A stretch of DNA of 24,802 bases from an uncultured Bacilli bacterium (GCA_910585915.1 CAJUGF010000022.1:1-24802); one strand, 5' to 3'; positions 1 through 7,238 are shown, counted from the first letter of the stretch. Program-made: numbers and translations. Notes: generated by a model from the letters alone, not told the origin.

Positions 1-21
1 TGACGTGTGCTCTTCCGATCT
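1..21 (+). other. Illumina adapter remnant at contig start
   Basis: Positions 2-21 match the 3' end of the standard Illumina read-2 adapter (ending GCTCTTCCGATCT). The same 21 bases occur as an exact reverse complement at the right end of the contig. This is library sequence rather than genome; genomic sequence begins at about position 22. Confidence 0.95.
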
Positions 22-162
22 AATAATCCAATCATAAAAATTAACGCAAAAAATATTAAGGTAATAACAAAAGATATCAAACCAAATAGTAAAAAAGAAT
101 CAGGATTAGAATAAATAAAAAAGCAAAATATATCAGCAATACCTTATAGTTGTAAAATCCAT
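22..162. other. Stretch without a supported gene
   Basis: This AT-rich stretch lies downstream of the ZIP gene. On the minus strand a hydrophobic frame stays open from about position 140 to the contig edge, but it begins after a stop and has no ATG, GTG or TTG near a ribosome binding site. It could be the start of a membrane-protein gene with a rare start codon, or noncoding. No terminator is obvious. Confidence 0.5.
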
Positions 163-918
163 TTACAACACAAAGTGATTTAAAAAAATAAAAATCCCCC
201 CTACTCCTAATCCAAGCAAAATAAATTTGTTTTCTTTGTATTTTAAAGCCTCTGGAAATAATTTTTGAATAGATAAGGTAATCATAATTCCAGCAACAAA
301 CAAGAGTACAATACTAATCAGCGTATCTGTAACAAAACGAGATAAAAAGATAAATGCTAAAACCGCACCCAAAGGCTCTGCTAAACCAGAAATAAAAGTT
401 TTTAAAATAGCCTCTTTTTTACTTTTTGTAGCATAATAAATAGGAACAGCAATACTGATACCTTCTGGAATGTTATGAAGCATAATAGCTACGCCCAATT
501 TGATTCCTAACTCCATATCTTTATAAGCACTCATAAATGTTGCAATCCCTTCAGGTAAATTATGAAGCATTAACGCAAGCATTGACAAAATTCCTAACTT
601 ATATAAATCCTGATGTTCTAGAGAATGCGAATCAATTTTTTTATTAAGCCAATAAATCAAAAAGATTCCAATCACAAAAGAGAAAAAACAAACAGAAATT
701 CCTTTTGCTAACTTAAAATCAGCAATGATATAAAATGTCGATTCAGGAATTAATTCTGTAATAGAAATACCAATCATAATTGATAAAGACAAACTTAAGC
801 AAAAAGTAATAAATTTACTAATATATTTTTCTTTCCAAGGCAAGAAAATAACTAATGCGCCTAAAACAGTAGATAATCCAGCAATAGTAGATACTAAAAT
901 AGGTCCTAAAATATTCAT
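163..918 (-). CDS. ZIP-family divalent metal (zinc) transporter
   Basis: Integral membrane protein of about 251 residues, probably importing Zn2+ or related divalent cations across the cytoplasmic membrane. It is highly hydrophobic, with roughly eight predicted membrane segments. The two signature metal-site motifs are present: HNLPEG near residues 119-124 and HNIPEG near 148-153, as in the ZupT/GufA branch of the ZIP family (typically 250-270 residues). The reading frame extends upstream to a GTG at 930, but the ATG at 916-918 is preceded by GGTGA at a good distance and is the more likely start. A TATAAT lies at 934-939 (minus strand), so the leader would be very short. It is the last recognisable gene at this contig end. 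The metal specificity cannot be read from the sequence. Confidence 0.88.
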   Translation of the reverse strand: MNILGPILVSTIAGLSTVLGALVIFLPWKEKYISKFITFCLSLSLSIMIGISITELIPESTFYIIADFKLAKGISVCFFSFVIGIFLIYWLNKKIDSHSLEHQDLYKLGILSMLALMLHNLPEGIATFMSAYKDMELGIKLGVAIMLHNIPEGISIAVPIYYATKSKKEAILKTFISGLAEPLGAVLAFIFLSRFVTDTLISIVLLFVAGIMITLSIQKLFPEALKYKENKFILLGLGVGGIFIFLNHFVL

Positions 919-933
919 AGAATTCACCACTGA

Positions 934-939
934 ATTATA
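934..939 (-). promoter_or_regulatory. Candidate -10 box of the ZIP transporter gene
   Basis: Perfect TATAAT on the minus strand, 16 bases before the chosen ATG. The predicted transcript would start just before the ribosome binding site. No convincing -35 is seen; the region where it should be is occupied by the inverted repeat at 957-974. Confidence 0.4.
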
Positions 940-950
940 TGTTTTAAAAA

Positions 951-974
951 GAAAAAAATCACAATAAAGTGATT
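951..974 (-). terminator. Short intrinsic terminator after the membrane-protein gene
   Basis: On the minus strand AATCAC pairs with GTGATT (969-974 with 957-962) around a 6-base loop, followed directly by a run of seven further T (958-952). It lies 5 bases after the stop of the gene ending at 980. The stem is only 6 bp and AT-rich, so termination may be weak. The same inverted repeat overlaps the -35 region of the ZIP gene and could instead be an operator. Confidence 0.5.
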
Positions 975-979
975 ATAAA

Positions 980-1624
980 TTAGGATCTAGGTTCAAAGAA
1001 ATATGGAAAAATACCTAATTTAGATCCAATAGCATGAAAAATCGGAAAAGTGATCAATACCATAATTAATTGAACTAAAAGAACTGGAGCATCAATAAAA
1101 TCCTCAGAACTTATAATTTCTGCTTCACCCACCATATCAATATAAAAATCCGTCCTACTTAATTTTTCTTTATACTCTATTTGTTCAATAAAATATTGTT
1201 CCTCACTCAAATTGACCTCTACAATTCTTCCAACAGGTAGTGTCACATTGCTAGTATAAATTGATTCACCATCATATACAATAGAATCACTATTAATTCT
1301 TGCTGCAACTAGTTCTCCTGATGGTAAAGTTAAAGCATGCAAATACATTCCTTTATAATATCCAGCTCCCCTATTTTTGTATTGAATTCCTTTTGATAGC
1401 ACAGTAAATTTTTCATGTTGAAATAAATCCTCTATGTTTTGGATACGAAAAATATCATCACCAGCAATACCTCCAACCTCGCCTGCACCTACTTTATGAT
1501 CTTCCTTGTATTCTTCATAAATAGATGGAAGTATACTTTCCATAATTTTTCCCATTCCCATTCCAATAAGCACTCCAAGTGCTAAACACAACCAAACATC
1601 AAAACGTAAAATATGATATCTCAT
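980..1624 (-). CDS. Unrecognised two-helix membrane protein
   Basis: Not assigned to any family I know. About 214 residues. A membrane segment near residues 8-25 contains a Gly/Met-rich GxGMGxG-like stretch. A predominantly polar, beta-rich middle region (about 30-170) follows, and a second membrane segment lies near 180-200, ending in an aromatic tail. The layout suggests a single extracytoplasmic domain of about 140 residues held by two helices. The frame could start at a GTG at 1642, but the ATG at 1622-1624 is preceded by GAGGTG at about 7 bases and is preferred. It has its own -10 box (1645-1650) and a short terminator, so it looks monocistronic. No catalytic motif was seen. Confidence 0.7.
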   Translation of the reverse strand: MRYHILRFDVWLCLALGVLIGMGMGKIMESILPSIYEEYKEDHKVGAGEVGGIAGDDIFRIQNIEDLFQHEKFTVLSKGIQYKNRGAGYYKGMYLHALTLPSGELVAARINSDSIVYDGESIYTSNVTLPVGRIVEVNLSEEQYFIEQIEYKEKLSRTDFYIDMVGEAEIISSEDFIDAPVLLVQLIMVLITFPIFHAIGSKLGIFPYFFEPRS

Positions 1625-1644
1625 CGAAAAACACCTCAACACTA

Positions 1645-1650
1645 ATTATA
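1645..1650 (-). promoter_or_regulatory. -10 box for the 214-residue membrane protein gene
   Basis: Perfect TATAAT on the minus strand, 20 bases before the preferred ATG at 1624. Upstream is a T-rich stretch with only a weak -35 candidate. The predicted start point falls close to the GAGGTG site and rules out the GTG at 1642 as a useful start. Confidence 0.5.
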
Positions 1651-1736
1651 CCGCAAAACCGTTATACAAAAAAACATAAATAAATGAAACAAGCAATTTA
1701 TTTAACCAATAATTGCCACCAAAAATCTCCAGTTTA

Positions 1737-1766
1737 TTGAATGGTAATAAGAAATCATCACATAAT
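1737..1766 (+). promoter_or_regulatory. Candidate promoter of the Asn-rich miniprotein gene
   Basis: TTGAAT (1737-1742) and CATAAT (1761-1766) are separated by 18 bases, placing a transcription start just before the GGGAGG ribosome binding site at 1773-1778. Both boxes deviate from consensus, so this is tentative. Confidence 0.35.
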
Positions 1767-1786
1767 AATAGTGGGAGGTAAAAGAA

Positions 1787-1927
1787 ATGAGTAAAAATAA
1801 TAATCAAAATCAAAACAATGCTCGTAATAACAACAGATCTAACAATAAAAATTCTAGAAACAATCAAAAAAACAATTCTAGAAATAACAATAGATCTAAC
1901 AACAAAAACAACGAACAAAGTCGTTAA
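1787..1927 (+). CDS. Asn-rich, basic, low-complexity miniprotein (46 aa)
   Basis: A 46-residue protein starting MSKNNNQNQNN and composed almost only of Asn, Arg, Lys, Ser and Gln. It has one Glu and no hydrophobic core residues, so it should be strongly basic and disordered. A ten-residue unit RNNNRSNNKN occurs twice (residues 13-22 and 32-41), with partial copies between. The gene has a strong GGGAGG site 8 bases before the ATG and a 12-bp intrinsic terminator after the stop, which argues for a real, well-expressed gene. The composition recalls nucleic-acid-binding disordered tails and some small spore-associated proteins, but I recognise no family and assign no function. The 90-residue frame on the opposite strand is its antisense shadow. 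Confidence 0.75.
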   Translation: MSKNNNQNQNNARNNNRSNNKNSRNNQKNNSRNNNRSNNKNNEQSR

Positions 1928-1948
1928 TAATTTGTTAGTATTATGAGT

Positions 1949-1983
1949 AAAGATGAAAACGATATTCAGTTTTCATCTTTTTT
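1949..1983. terminator. Bidirectional intrinsic terminator (miniprotein / Xer recombinase)
   Basis: A perfect 12-bp stem (1949-1960 with 1969-1980) encloses an 8-base loop and is followed by T6 on the plus strand. It terminates the Asn-rich gene. The convergent recombinase gene ends inside the same hairpin: its TGA occupies loop positions 1966-1968. Confidence 0.85.
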
Positions 1984-2853
1984 ATTGCGTGGATGATACT
2001 CATAGTCCTTTTTTTTCTTTTCATCTGAAATATGTGTATAAATTTGAGTAGTAGAAATATCTACATGACCTAAAAGTTCTTGTACGATACGTAAATCAGC
2101 GCCACCATTTAATAAATGTGTTGCAAAAGAATGCCTTAAAACATGGGGAGAAACCTCTTTTTTTATTCCCTTTTCTATACACAAAGTTTTCAAAATTTTA
2201 AAAAATCCCTGACGCGAAATACCTTTCATTCGATTATTCAAAAATAAACAATCACTTCCCTTATTTTTTAATAACTGAGGACGATAACAAGTTAAATATT
2301 CATACAAGCATTGACGAGAAGTATCATTAAATGGAATAATACGATCTTTATCTCCCTTGCCCAAAACATGAACAAAATCTTCATCAAAATTAATATCCTG
2401 TACTTTCAAAGAAATTAACTCACTAATACGCATTCCAGTTGCATATAAAAGTTCTAACATTGCCTTATTACGATAATCATAAGGAGTATTTAAAGAAATA
2501 TCGAACAAACAGTCTACTTCTTCAATTGATAAGTACTTTGGCAACATTTTAGGAAGAGATGGTGATAAGATTAATTCACAAGGATTAACAGAAATCTTTT
2601 CTTCATCACATAAAAATTGAAAATATGTTTTCAAAACAGTCAAATAATGCGCTCGTGTTCTGGCACTCTTATTATGATTCTCTTGAAAAAAATTCTCAAT
2701 ATCATTTCTTTGACAACAAAGAGATGTCTTCCTATTCTTGAGCAAAAATTCATTAAACGTTTGTAAATTATATTCATAAGAAGAAATTGTATTCATTGAT
2801 AACTTTCTTTCAAATTGTAAATAATTTAAAAATGACTTCATATCTTCTTCCAT
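1966..2853 (-). CDS. xerD: XerC/XerD-type tyrosine site-specific recombinase
   Basis: Cytoplasmic tyrosine recombinase, 295 residues, the normal size for XerC/XerD, which resolve chromosome dimers at dif. The N-terminal SAM-like core-binding domain (about 1-90) is followed by the catalytic domain with the full active-site set: R142 in TGMRISEL, K166 in LGKGDKDR, HxxR at 237-240 (SPHVLRHSFATHL), H263 in LGH and nucleophile Y272 in IYTHIS. The C-terminal tail with HPR resembles chromosomal XerC/XerD rather than phage integrases. No att-like repeats or phage genes flank it. XerC and XerD cannot be separated with certainty by eye. The ATG at 2853 lacks a clear ribosome binding site; an internal ATG at 2841, four codons in, has GGAAG before it. 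Confidence 0.88.
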   Translation of the reverse strand: MEEDMKSFLNYLQFERKLSMNTISSYEYNLQTFNEFLLKNRKTSLCCQRNDIENFFQENHNKSARTRAHYLTVLKTYFQFLCDEEKISVNPCELILSPSLPKMLPKYLSIEEVDCLFDISLNTPYDYRNKAMLELLYATGMRISELISLKVQDINFDEDFVHVLGKGDKDRIIPFNDTSRQCLYEYLTCYRPQLLKNKGSDCLFLNNRMKGISRQGFFKILKTLCIEKGIKKEVSPHVLRHSFATHLLNGGADLRIVQELLGHVDISTTQIYTHISDEKKKKDYEYHPRNKKDEN

Positions 2854-2928
2854 ACTTAAAGCTCACTTTCCTATCTATAATAAGTATAAAAAGGAAAGAA
2901 AGTTTCGTCAAATAAAAATATAGTATGA

Positions 2929-2934
2929 TATAAT
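2929..2934 (+). promoter_or_regulatory. Candidate -10 box for rarA-gpsA
   Basis: TATAAT on the plus strand, with a second related hexamer (TATGAT) directly upstream at 2924-2929. The start point would lie almost on the AAGGTG ribosome binding site, giving a very short leader. There is no clear -35. Confidence 0.35.
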
Positions 2935-2950
2935 AAATAAGGTGATAAAT

Positions 2951-4150
2951 TTGGAATTACTTGCAAATAAACTTCGGCCCCAAAAACTAGAAGAAGTGAT
3001 TGGACAAAAACATTTAATTGGAAAAGGTAAAATATTATCCAATTTAGTAAAAAACAAAAAAATATTTTCTTTGATTTTATATGGAAAACCTGGCATTGGT
3101 AAAACCAGTATTGCAAATGCAATTGTCAAAGAATTAAATGTTCCCCATCGATTCTTAAATGCTACAATCAATAATAAGCAAGACTTTGATATTGTCATAG
3201 AAGAAGCAAAAATGTATGGAAGTATGATTGTAATTATTGATGAAATTCATCGTATGAATAAAGACAAACAAGACATTCTTCTTCCTCATCTAGAATCAGG
3301 ATTAATCATCTTAATTGGTTTAACAACATCAAATCCCTATCATAAAATTAATCCTGCCATTCGATCAAGAGTGCAAATTTATGAACTTCATGAATTAGAA
3401 AAAGAAGACATTATAGAAGGTCTTAAAAAAGCATGTGAAAAATTAGATTCTATTATAATAGATGAAGAATCACTAAATTTTATTGCTGCATCTTCTTCTG
3501 GCGATTTTAGAAGCGCTTTAAACTTATTAGAAGTAGCTTACTACTCCTCTGATAATCAAACAATCAATTTAGAATTATTAAAAAGCATACTATCAAAGCC
3601 TGTCTTCTTTCATGACAAGAATGAAGATGGCCACTACGACGTTTTATCTGCATTTCAAAAATCAATTCGCGGAAGTGATGTAGATGCTGCGCTTCATTAT
3701 CTAGCCAGACTAATTGAAGCTGGAGATTTAGACAGTATTTATCGAAGAATGAGTGTCATTGCCTACGAAGATATTGGCCTTGCTAATCCCTCCATTGGTC
3801 CTAAAGTAATGGCTGCCATTCATGCTGCAGAACTAGTTGGACTACCTGAAGCCCGAATACCATTAGGAACAATCGTCACGGAGATGGCTTTATCCCCCAA
3901 AAGCAACAGTGCACACCTTGCTTTAGATGAAGCGTTAAATGATATTCGAAAAGGAAGTACAGGAAATGTCCCAAACCATATCAAAACCAATAGTCAAACA
4001 TACCTATATCCCCACAACTATCCTAATAGTTATGTCAAACAAGAATATTTACCAAAGGAATTAAAAGGAAAAAAATATTATCACATGAAACCAAATAAAT
4101 ATGAAACAAATCTAAATAATTTATGGAAAGAAATGAGAGGAGAAAAATAA
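2951..4150 (+). CDS. rarA: Replication-associated recombination ATPase RarA (MgsA/YrvN)
   Basis: Clamp-loader-like AAA+ ATPase acting at stalled replication forks in the cytoplasm. Walker A GKPGIGKT lies at about residues 45-52 and Walker B IIDEIHRM near 95-102. A sensor-1 stretch (LIGLTTSNPY) and the RSR motif of the AAA+ core follow. The C-terminal tetramerisation region is recognisable by YEDIGLANP and EALNDIR. The frame opens at a GTG at 2942, but that GTG is part of AAGGTG, a good ribosome binding site for the TTG at 2951. Starting there gives MELLANKLRP, which lines up with the beginning of B. subtilis RarA as I recall it. The length of 399 residues is slightly short for the family. gpsA follows with a TAATG overlap. 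In B. subtilis rarA (yrvN) neighbours tcdA (yrvM), as here, but here the two genes converge. Confidence 0.93.
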   Translation: MELLANKLRPQKLEEVIGQKHLIGKGKILSNLVKNKKIFSLILYGKPGIGKTSIANAIVKELNVPHRFLNATINNKQDFDIVIEEAKMYGSMIVIIDEIHRMNKDKQDILLPHLESGLIILIGLTTSNPYHKINPAIRSRVQIYELHELEKEDIIEGLKKACEKLDSIIIDEESLNFIAASSSGDFRSALNLLEVAYYSSDNQTINLELLKSILSKPVFFHDKNEDGHYDVLSAFQKSIRGSDVDAALHYLARLIEAGDLDSIYRRMSVIAYEDIGLANPSIGPKVMAAIHAAELVGLPEARIPLGTIVTEMALSPKSNSAHLALDEALNDIRKGSTGNVPNHIKTNSQTYLYPHNYPNSYVKQEYLPKELKGKKYYHMKPNKYETNLNNLWKEMRGEK

Positions 4151-5136
4151 TGAAAATAGCAATTATTGGTACAGGCGTTTATAGTACTGCCCTAACCTAT
4201 CACTTACAAAAAATGAAAGACAATGACATATATTTATGGACCGAAAAGAAAGAATTAGCTAATCAATTTAAAAAACAAAGAAAATTTGAAATGCTGTCAA
4301 AAAACATCAAATTCGATAGCAATATCTTTGTAACAGATGATTTTGAAACCACACTAAAAGACGCATCTGCTATCTTTATTCTGGTAGGAAGTAAATACTT
4401 CTTAAATACTTTAGAGGAAATAAAACCTCATTACAAAAAAAATACACCTATTTTTGTAGGAACAAAAGGAATGGATTTAGAAAATCAAAAATTTTATTCT
4501 GACATTACCAGAAAATATTTAAAATGTAATTCTTATGCATTTTTTGCAGGACCTACATTTGCCAAAGACTTAATTCAAGATTACCCTTTTGCTCTTACAT
4601 TTGCATGTTCTAATTCTATTAGCTATAAAAAATTAGAACGTATTTTACCAGAATATGTAGACACTGAATGTACTTATGATTTATATGGATTAGAAATAAT
4701 GGCTGTATTAAAAAACATCTATGCTATTGGTGGTGGAATACTAAATGGATTAAAAGTAACTGATAGTGTAAAATACACATACCTAACCAAAGTTTTAAAA
4801 GAATGCCAAAAAATCCTTAAAAAGTGCCACGGAAATAATGAAACTATCATAAGCTATGGAGGCATTGGAGACTTCTTCATGACCACCAATAGTAAAACAA
4901 GCAGAAACTTTAACCTTGGAAAATTAATTGGTTCCAAAGCAAAAAAAAGCGAAATTGAAGAATTTGAGAAAAAAAATACTATTGAAGGATTAGAAAGTTT
5001 AAAACAATGCCAAGAATTAATAAAAAAATGGCACCTTCAAAATACCATATTAAATGAATTATACGAAATTATCATTAACAAACGCGATCCCAAAGAACTA
5101 ACTCCAAAAATCAAAGAAAAAAGTGAAACATTCTAA
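4150..5136 (+). CDS. gpsA: NAD(P)-dependent glycerol-3-phosphate dehydrogenase, divergent
   Basis: Interconverts dihydroxyacetone phosphate and sn-glycerol 3-phosphate, supplying the backbone for phospholipids. 328 residues, the usual length. The N-terminal Rossmann motif IGTGVYSTAL stands where the family usually has GxGSWGTAL. Also present are AGPTFAKDL (family: GPSFA), the catalytic-lysine motif VLKNIYAIGGG, YGGIGDFF (family: GxGDL) and the SRN of the substrate site. The segment that usually reads GxNxxxALITRGL is altered to TDSVKYTYLTKVL, so this is a divergent copy. The ATG at 4150 overlaps the rarA stop (TAATG) and has GGAG about 8 bases upstream; the longer upstream frame lies inside rarA. 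It is the end of a two-gene operon; its TAA lies in the loop of the terminator at 5118-5151. Confidence 0.88.
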   Translation: MKIAIIGTGVYSTALTYHLQKMKDNDIYLWTEKKELANQFKKQRKFEMLSKNIKFDSNIFVTDDFETTLKDASAIFILVGSKYFLNTLEEIKPHYKKNTPIFVGTKGMDLENQKFYSDITRKYLKCNSYAFFAGPTFAKDLIQDYPFALTFACSNSISYKKLERILPEYVDTECTYDLYGLEIMAVLKNIYAIGGGILNGLKVTDSVKYTYLTKVLKECQKILKKCHGNNETIISYGGIGDFFMTTNSKTSRNFNLGKLIGSKAKKSEIEEFEKKNTIEGLESLKQCQELIKKWHLQNTILNELYEIIINKRDPKELTPKIKEKSETF

Positions 5137-5151
5137 ACTGTTTCACTTTTT
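5118..5151. terminator. Bidirectional intrinsic terminator shared by gpsA and tcdA
   Basis: A perfect 13-bp stem (5118-5130 with 5139-5151) with an 8-base loop has A-rich and T-rich flanks in both directions. The stop codons of the two converging genes (gpsA TAA at 5134-5136, tcdA TAG at 5133-5135) overlap and both lie inside the loop. Confidence 0.9.
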
Positions 5152-5807
5152 ATAATACTTTGAATTACATAACTCGCAAGAAGAGCACCAGCAGCCATAG
5201 GAACAGCACAAAAAGTACCTAATTTTTCTGTTTGAACAGGTTTTTCATTACTACACAAAACTAATGTTGATAAATAATCGGGATTTTCTTTTCGAAGTAA
5301 ATTTCGGATTTTTCTAGCCAAAGGATCCATTTGCGTTTTTGCTAGTGGCATAATTTGCAACATTTCTGGATGCATTCGATTTCCTGTACCCATACACGAA
5401 ATAAAAGGAATATCAAGCGAAAAGCAATGTTGAATCATTGCGATCTTTGCCACAACATCATCACAAGCATCAATGACATAATCATACCTTTGAAAATCAA
5501 AATTACCAGCAATGACTCTAATATCCTCTACCAAAACCTCACAAGAAGGATTAATCATTTTAACTCGTTCTAGTGCTTCCATAGCTTTACTTTTTCCAAT
5601 ATTTTTAGTAGTTGCAATAATTTGACGATTCAAATTGGTTTCTTCTATAATATCAAAGTCATAAATAGTGATATGAGAAATGCCACTTCGAACCAAACAT
5701 TCTAAAACATAACCTCCAACTCCACCCACTCCGACAAGAGCAATATGAGCATTTTGGATTTTATGAAAACATTTTTCTCCAACAATTCGTATTAACCGTT
5801 CAAACAT
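5133..5807 (-). CDS. tcdA: tRNA threonylcarbamoyladenosine dehydratase TcdA (YrvM)
   Basis: E1-like (ThiF superfamily) ATP-dependent enzyme that converts t6A37 of ANN-decoding tRNAs to its cyclic form. 224 residues. The nucleotide-binding loop GVGGVG is near residues 26-31, and an acidic YDFD strand end follows. The conserved NLNRQ arginine, GKSKA lysine and DACDD motif of the adenylation domain are all present. The frame extends upstream to a GTG, but the ATG at 5805-5807 is preceded by GGAGTGA and gives the N-terminus expected for the family. It lies just downstream of the predicted 6S RNA, as yrvM does next to bsrA in B. subtilis. No separate promoter was seen between the RNA and this gene, so read-through from the RNA promoter is possible. 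Confidence 0.88.
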   Translation of the reverse strand: MFERLIRIVGEKCFHKIQNAHIALVGVGGVGGYVLECLVRSGISHITIYDFDIIEETNLNRQIIATTKNIGKSKAMEALERVKMINPSCEVLVEDIRVIAGNFDFQRYDYVIDACDDVVAKIAMIQHCFSLDIPFISCMGTGNRMHPEMLQIMPLAKTQMDPLARKIRNLLRKENPDYLSTLVLCSNEKPVQTEKLGTFCAVPMAAGALLASYVIQSIIKSETV

Positions 5808-5823
5808 GATTATCACTCCAAAC

Positions 5824-5994
5824 AAAAACCAAAGGTAGTTCATTTGTGATAAAAGCCCGCTCACTCGCAGGTGGGCATCTCATCTATGCTTTAGGATCCT
5901 AATTCACTTAATGGATTAGTCTTCACACCACATAGAGTTCTGATTCCCAATTATCACCATAGTCGGTTTTATGTAAAACAAACTATCCTTTGGT
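5824..5994 (-). ncRNA. ssrS: Probable 6S RNA (bsrA/ssrS-like)
   Basis: Predicted transcript of about 170 nt starting ACCAAAGG exactly 7 bases after a TATAAT. Its 5' end pairs with its 3' end (ACCAAAGG at 5994-5987 with CCTTTGGT at 5835-5828, then TAGTT with AACTA after one bulged A). The closing stem is followed by T5. A second long-range helix, GTGATAA with TTATCAC, forms the next stem. Between the two lies an internal loop whose 5' strand can form a small hairpin (GTTTT/AAAAC). A GC-rich hairpin (GCCC...GGGC) lies in the 3' half. A long rod with a central bubble and paired ends is the 6S architecture. The location immediately upstream of tcdA and near rarA matches B. subtilis 6S-1 RNA. Primary sequence of 6S RNAs is poorly conserved, so the call rests on structure and gene order. 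Confidence 0.72.
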
Positions 5995-6000
5995 ATTTAT

Positions 6001-6030
6001 ATTATATCACAAGAAGAAATAAATATACAA
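6001..6030 (-). promoter_or_regulatory. Promoter of the predicted 6S RNA
   Basis: -10 TATAAT (6001-6006) and -35 TTGTAT (6025-6030) are separated by 18 bases on the minus strand. The implied start (about 5994) coincides with the first base of the closing stem of the RNA. Confidence 0.65.
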
Positions 6031-6041
6031 CAAATTAATAA

Positions 6042-7238
6042 TTATTTCTTATAACGAATATTAATATCTACCGCACCATTAATTCCACTAACTGCTCCAT
6101 CACTACACAACTGCCAAAACTCATAATCTCCTTGATAATTTGTTTGATTTGTATAATGTGCCAGCCAAGTTTTATATTCAGTAGGATACCACACTTGCTC
6201 TAAATACGATTTACTACTATAAAGCATTCCCTCATACCCAGCATTCTTGATAACATCCAAAAAGGCAGTTGCCATATCTGTAAGCCCAAATAAACTCAAA
6301 TGATATTCATTAAAAGAATTCCAATTTTCCCAATCAAACGCAATAGGAAGATCAATCTTATAATCTTTAATTTGCTCAATAACCCAATTGGCATCGTTCA
6401 CTGCACGTTCTACAGTATTTGCATAAGAATAAAAATAAATACCTACTGGAATGCCCACTTCATTTGCTCGTGTAACATTTTGAATAAACTTCTTGTCTAA
6501 AACATTTTCTCCGTCAATTCCTGCACTTGTCCCAACTCGTAAAAAGACAAACTCCACACCCGCAGTTTTTAATGCTTCATAATCAACATCTCCCTGCCAA
6601 TGAGAAATATCCAAGCCTACTTCAGTATTATCGTTTTTATAATCACGAATCACTTGTTGATAATCAGTATAAACAGGATTAGAAGCACTTCCTGAAGAAC
6701 TCTTTTTTGGTGGTTCTTGTACACGTAGATTAAATGGCTTTTCTGTAACATTGCCGCTTTGATCAGTAGCTTTAAAAACAATGGAATAAACACCAACTGT
6801 TTCCAAATCATAATCTCCAACTACTTCGCAAATAGGATCAGCATCATAATCATCTGCACACATGATTTTATCAAAAACACTTGAAGATGATCCTTTATTA
6901 ACTGTGTACTGATTGTTTAACCATACAATAGGCGCAACACGATCCACTACTTCCACTGAAAAATTATATGAAACACGGATGCCATCATCATTTTTAAACC
7001 GAATAGAAATATCTTTTACTCCCAAGCTAGAAGTATCGATTTCTGGATCATTTAACATCGTTCCATTCATTGAAACAATCATATCGCTTGCTTTAACATT
7101 ACTACGTACAGGAACTTCCAAAACACTTTCAAGCACCACTTCGATTTTAGCAAAACGTACACGCAAGTAACAAAATAATACGACTGCCAAAGTAATGAAT
7201 AAAACAAAAATTATACTCCATAATATTCTCTTCTTCAT
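6042..7238 (-). CDS. Membrane-anchored GH25 lysozyme with Ig-like domain
   Basis: Predicted N-acetylmuramidase acting on peptidoglycan outside the membrane. 398 residues. After two lysines an N-terminal hydrophobic helix (about 6-25) acts as a signal-anchor. A beta-rich region follows, then an Ig-like domain of the DUF5011 type near 98-175 (DRVAPIVWL...GVYSIVFKATDQSGN). A Ser/Pro-rich linker (about 174-190) leads to the GH25 catalytic domain (about 205-398). The GH25 acidic residues are visible: D210 in GLDISHWQG, D302 and E304 in FDWENW, and D391 in the C-terminal VDIN. It has a GGAGG-type site. It lies 29 bases after herA and is probably cotranscribed from the herA promoter. It is not a phage endolysin by context, since no holin or tail genes are near. 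A role in cell-wall remodelling is inferred. Confidence 0.9.
   Translation of the reverse strand: MKKRILWSIIFVLFITLAVVLFCYLRVRFAKIEVVLESVLEVPVRSNVKASDMIVSMNGTMLNDPEIDTSSLGVKDISIRFKNDDGIRVSYNFSVEVVDRVAPIVWLNNQYTVNKGSSSSVFDKIMCADDYDADPICEVVGDYDLETVGVYSIVFKATDQSGNVTEKPFNLRVQEPPKKSSSGSASNPVYTDYQQVIRDYKNDNTEVGLDISHWQGDVDYEALKTAGVEFVFLRVGTSAGIDGENVLDKKFIQNVTRANEVGIPVGIYFYSYANTVERAVNDANWVIEQIKDYKIDLPIAFDWENWNSFNEYHLSLFGLTDMATAFLDVIKNAGYEGMLYSSKSYLEQVWYPTEYKTWLAHYTNQTNYQGDYEFWQLCSDGAVSGINGAVDINIRYKK

Noticed and set aside
22..150. Minus-strand hydrophobic open frame running to the contig edge
   Set aside because: It begins after a stop with only ATT or ATA near an AAGG; no normal start codon, and it ends in adapter. 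A real gene start cannot be excluded but is not supported.
1646..1918. 90-residue hydrophobic frame on the minus strand
   Set aside because: It is the antisense of the Asn-rich gene: AAT/AAC codons read backwards give Ile/Val. The plus-strand frame has the ribosome binding site and terminator, and the minus frame runs over the promoter of the membrane-protein gene.
2871..3198. Two minus-strand frames over the 5' part of rarA
   Set aside because: Both are complementary shadows of conserved rarA coding sequence, without ribosome binding sites or family similarity.
5853..5879. GC-rich hairpin resembling part of a tRNA
   Set aside because: No tRNA arms, acceptor stem or T-loop fit around it; it is better explained as part of the predicted 6S RNA.
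6042..7238. GH25 gene as a prophage endolysin
   Set aside because: It has an N-terminal membrane anchor and Ig-like domain, and no holin, tail or integrase genes lie beside it. The Xer gene at 1966-2853 looks chromosomal.
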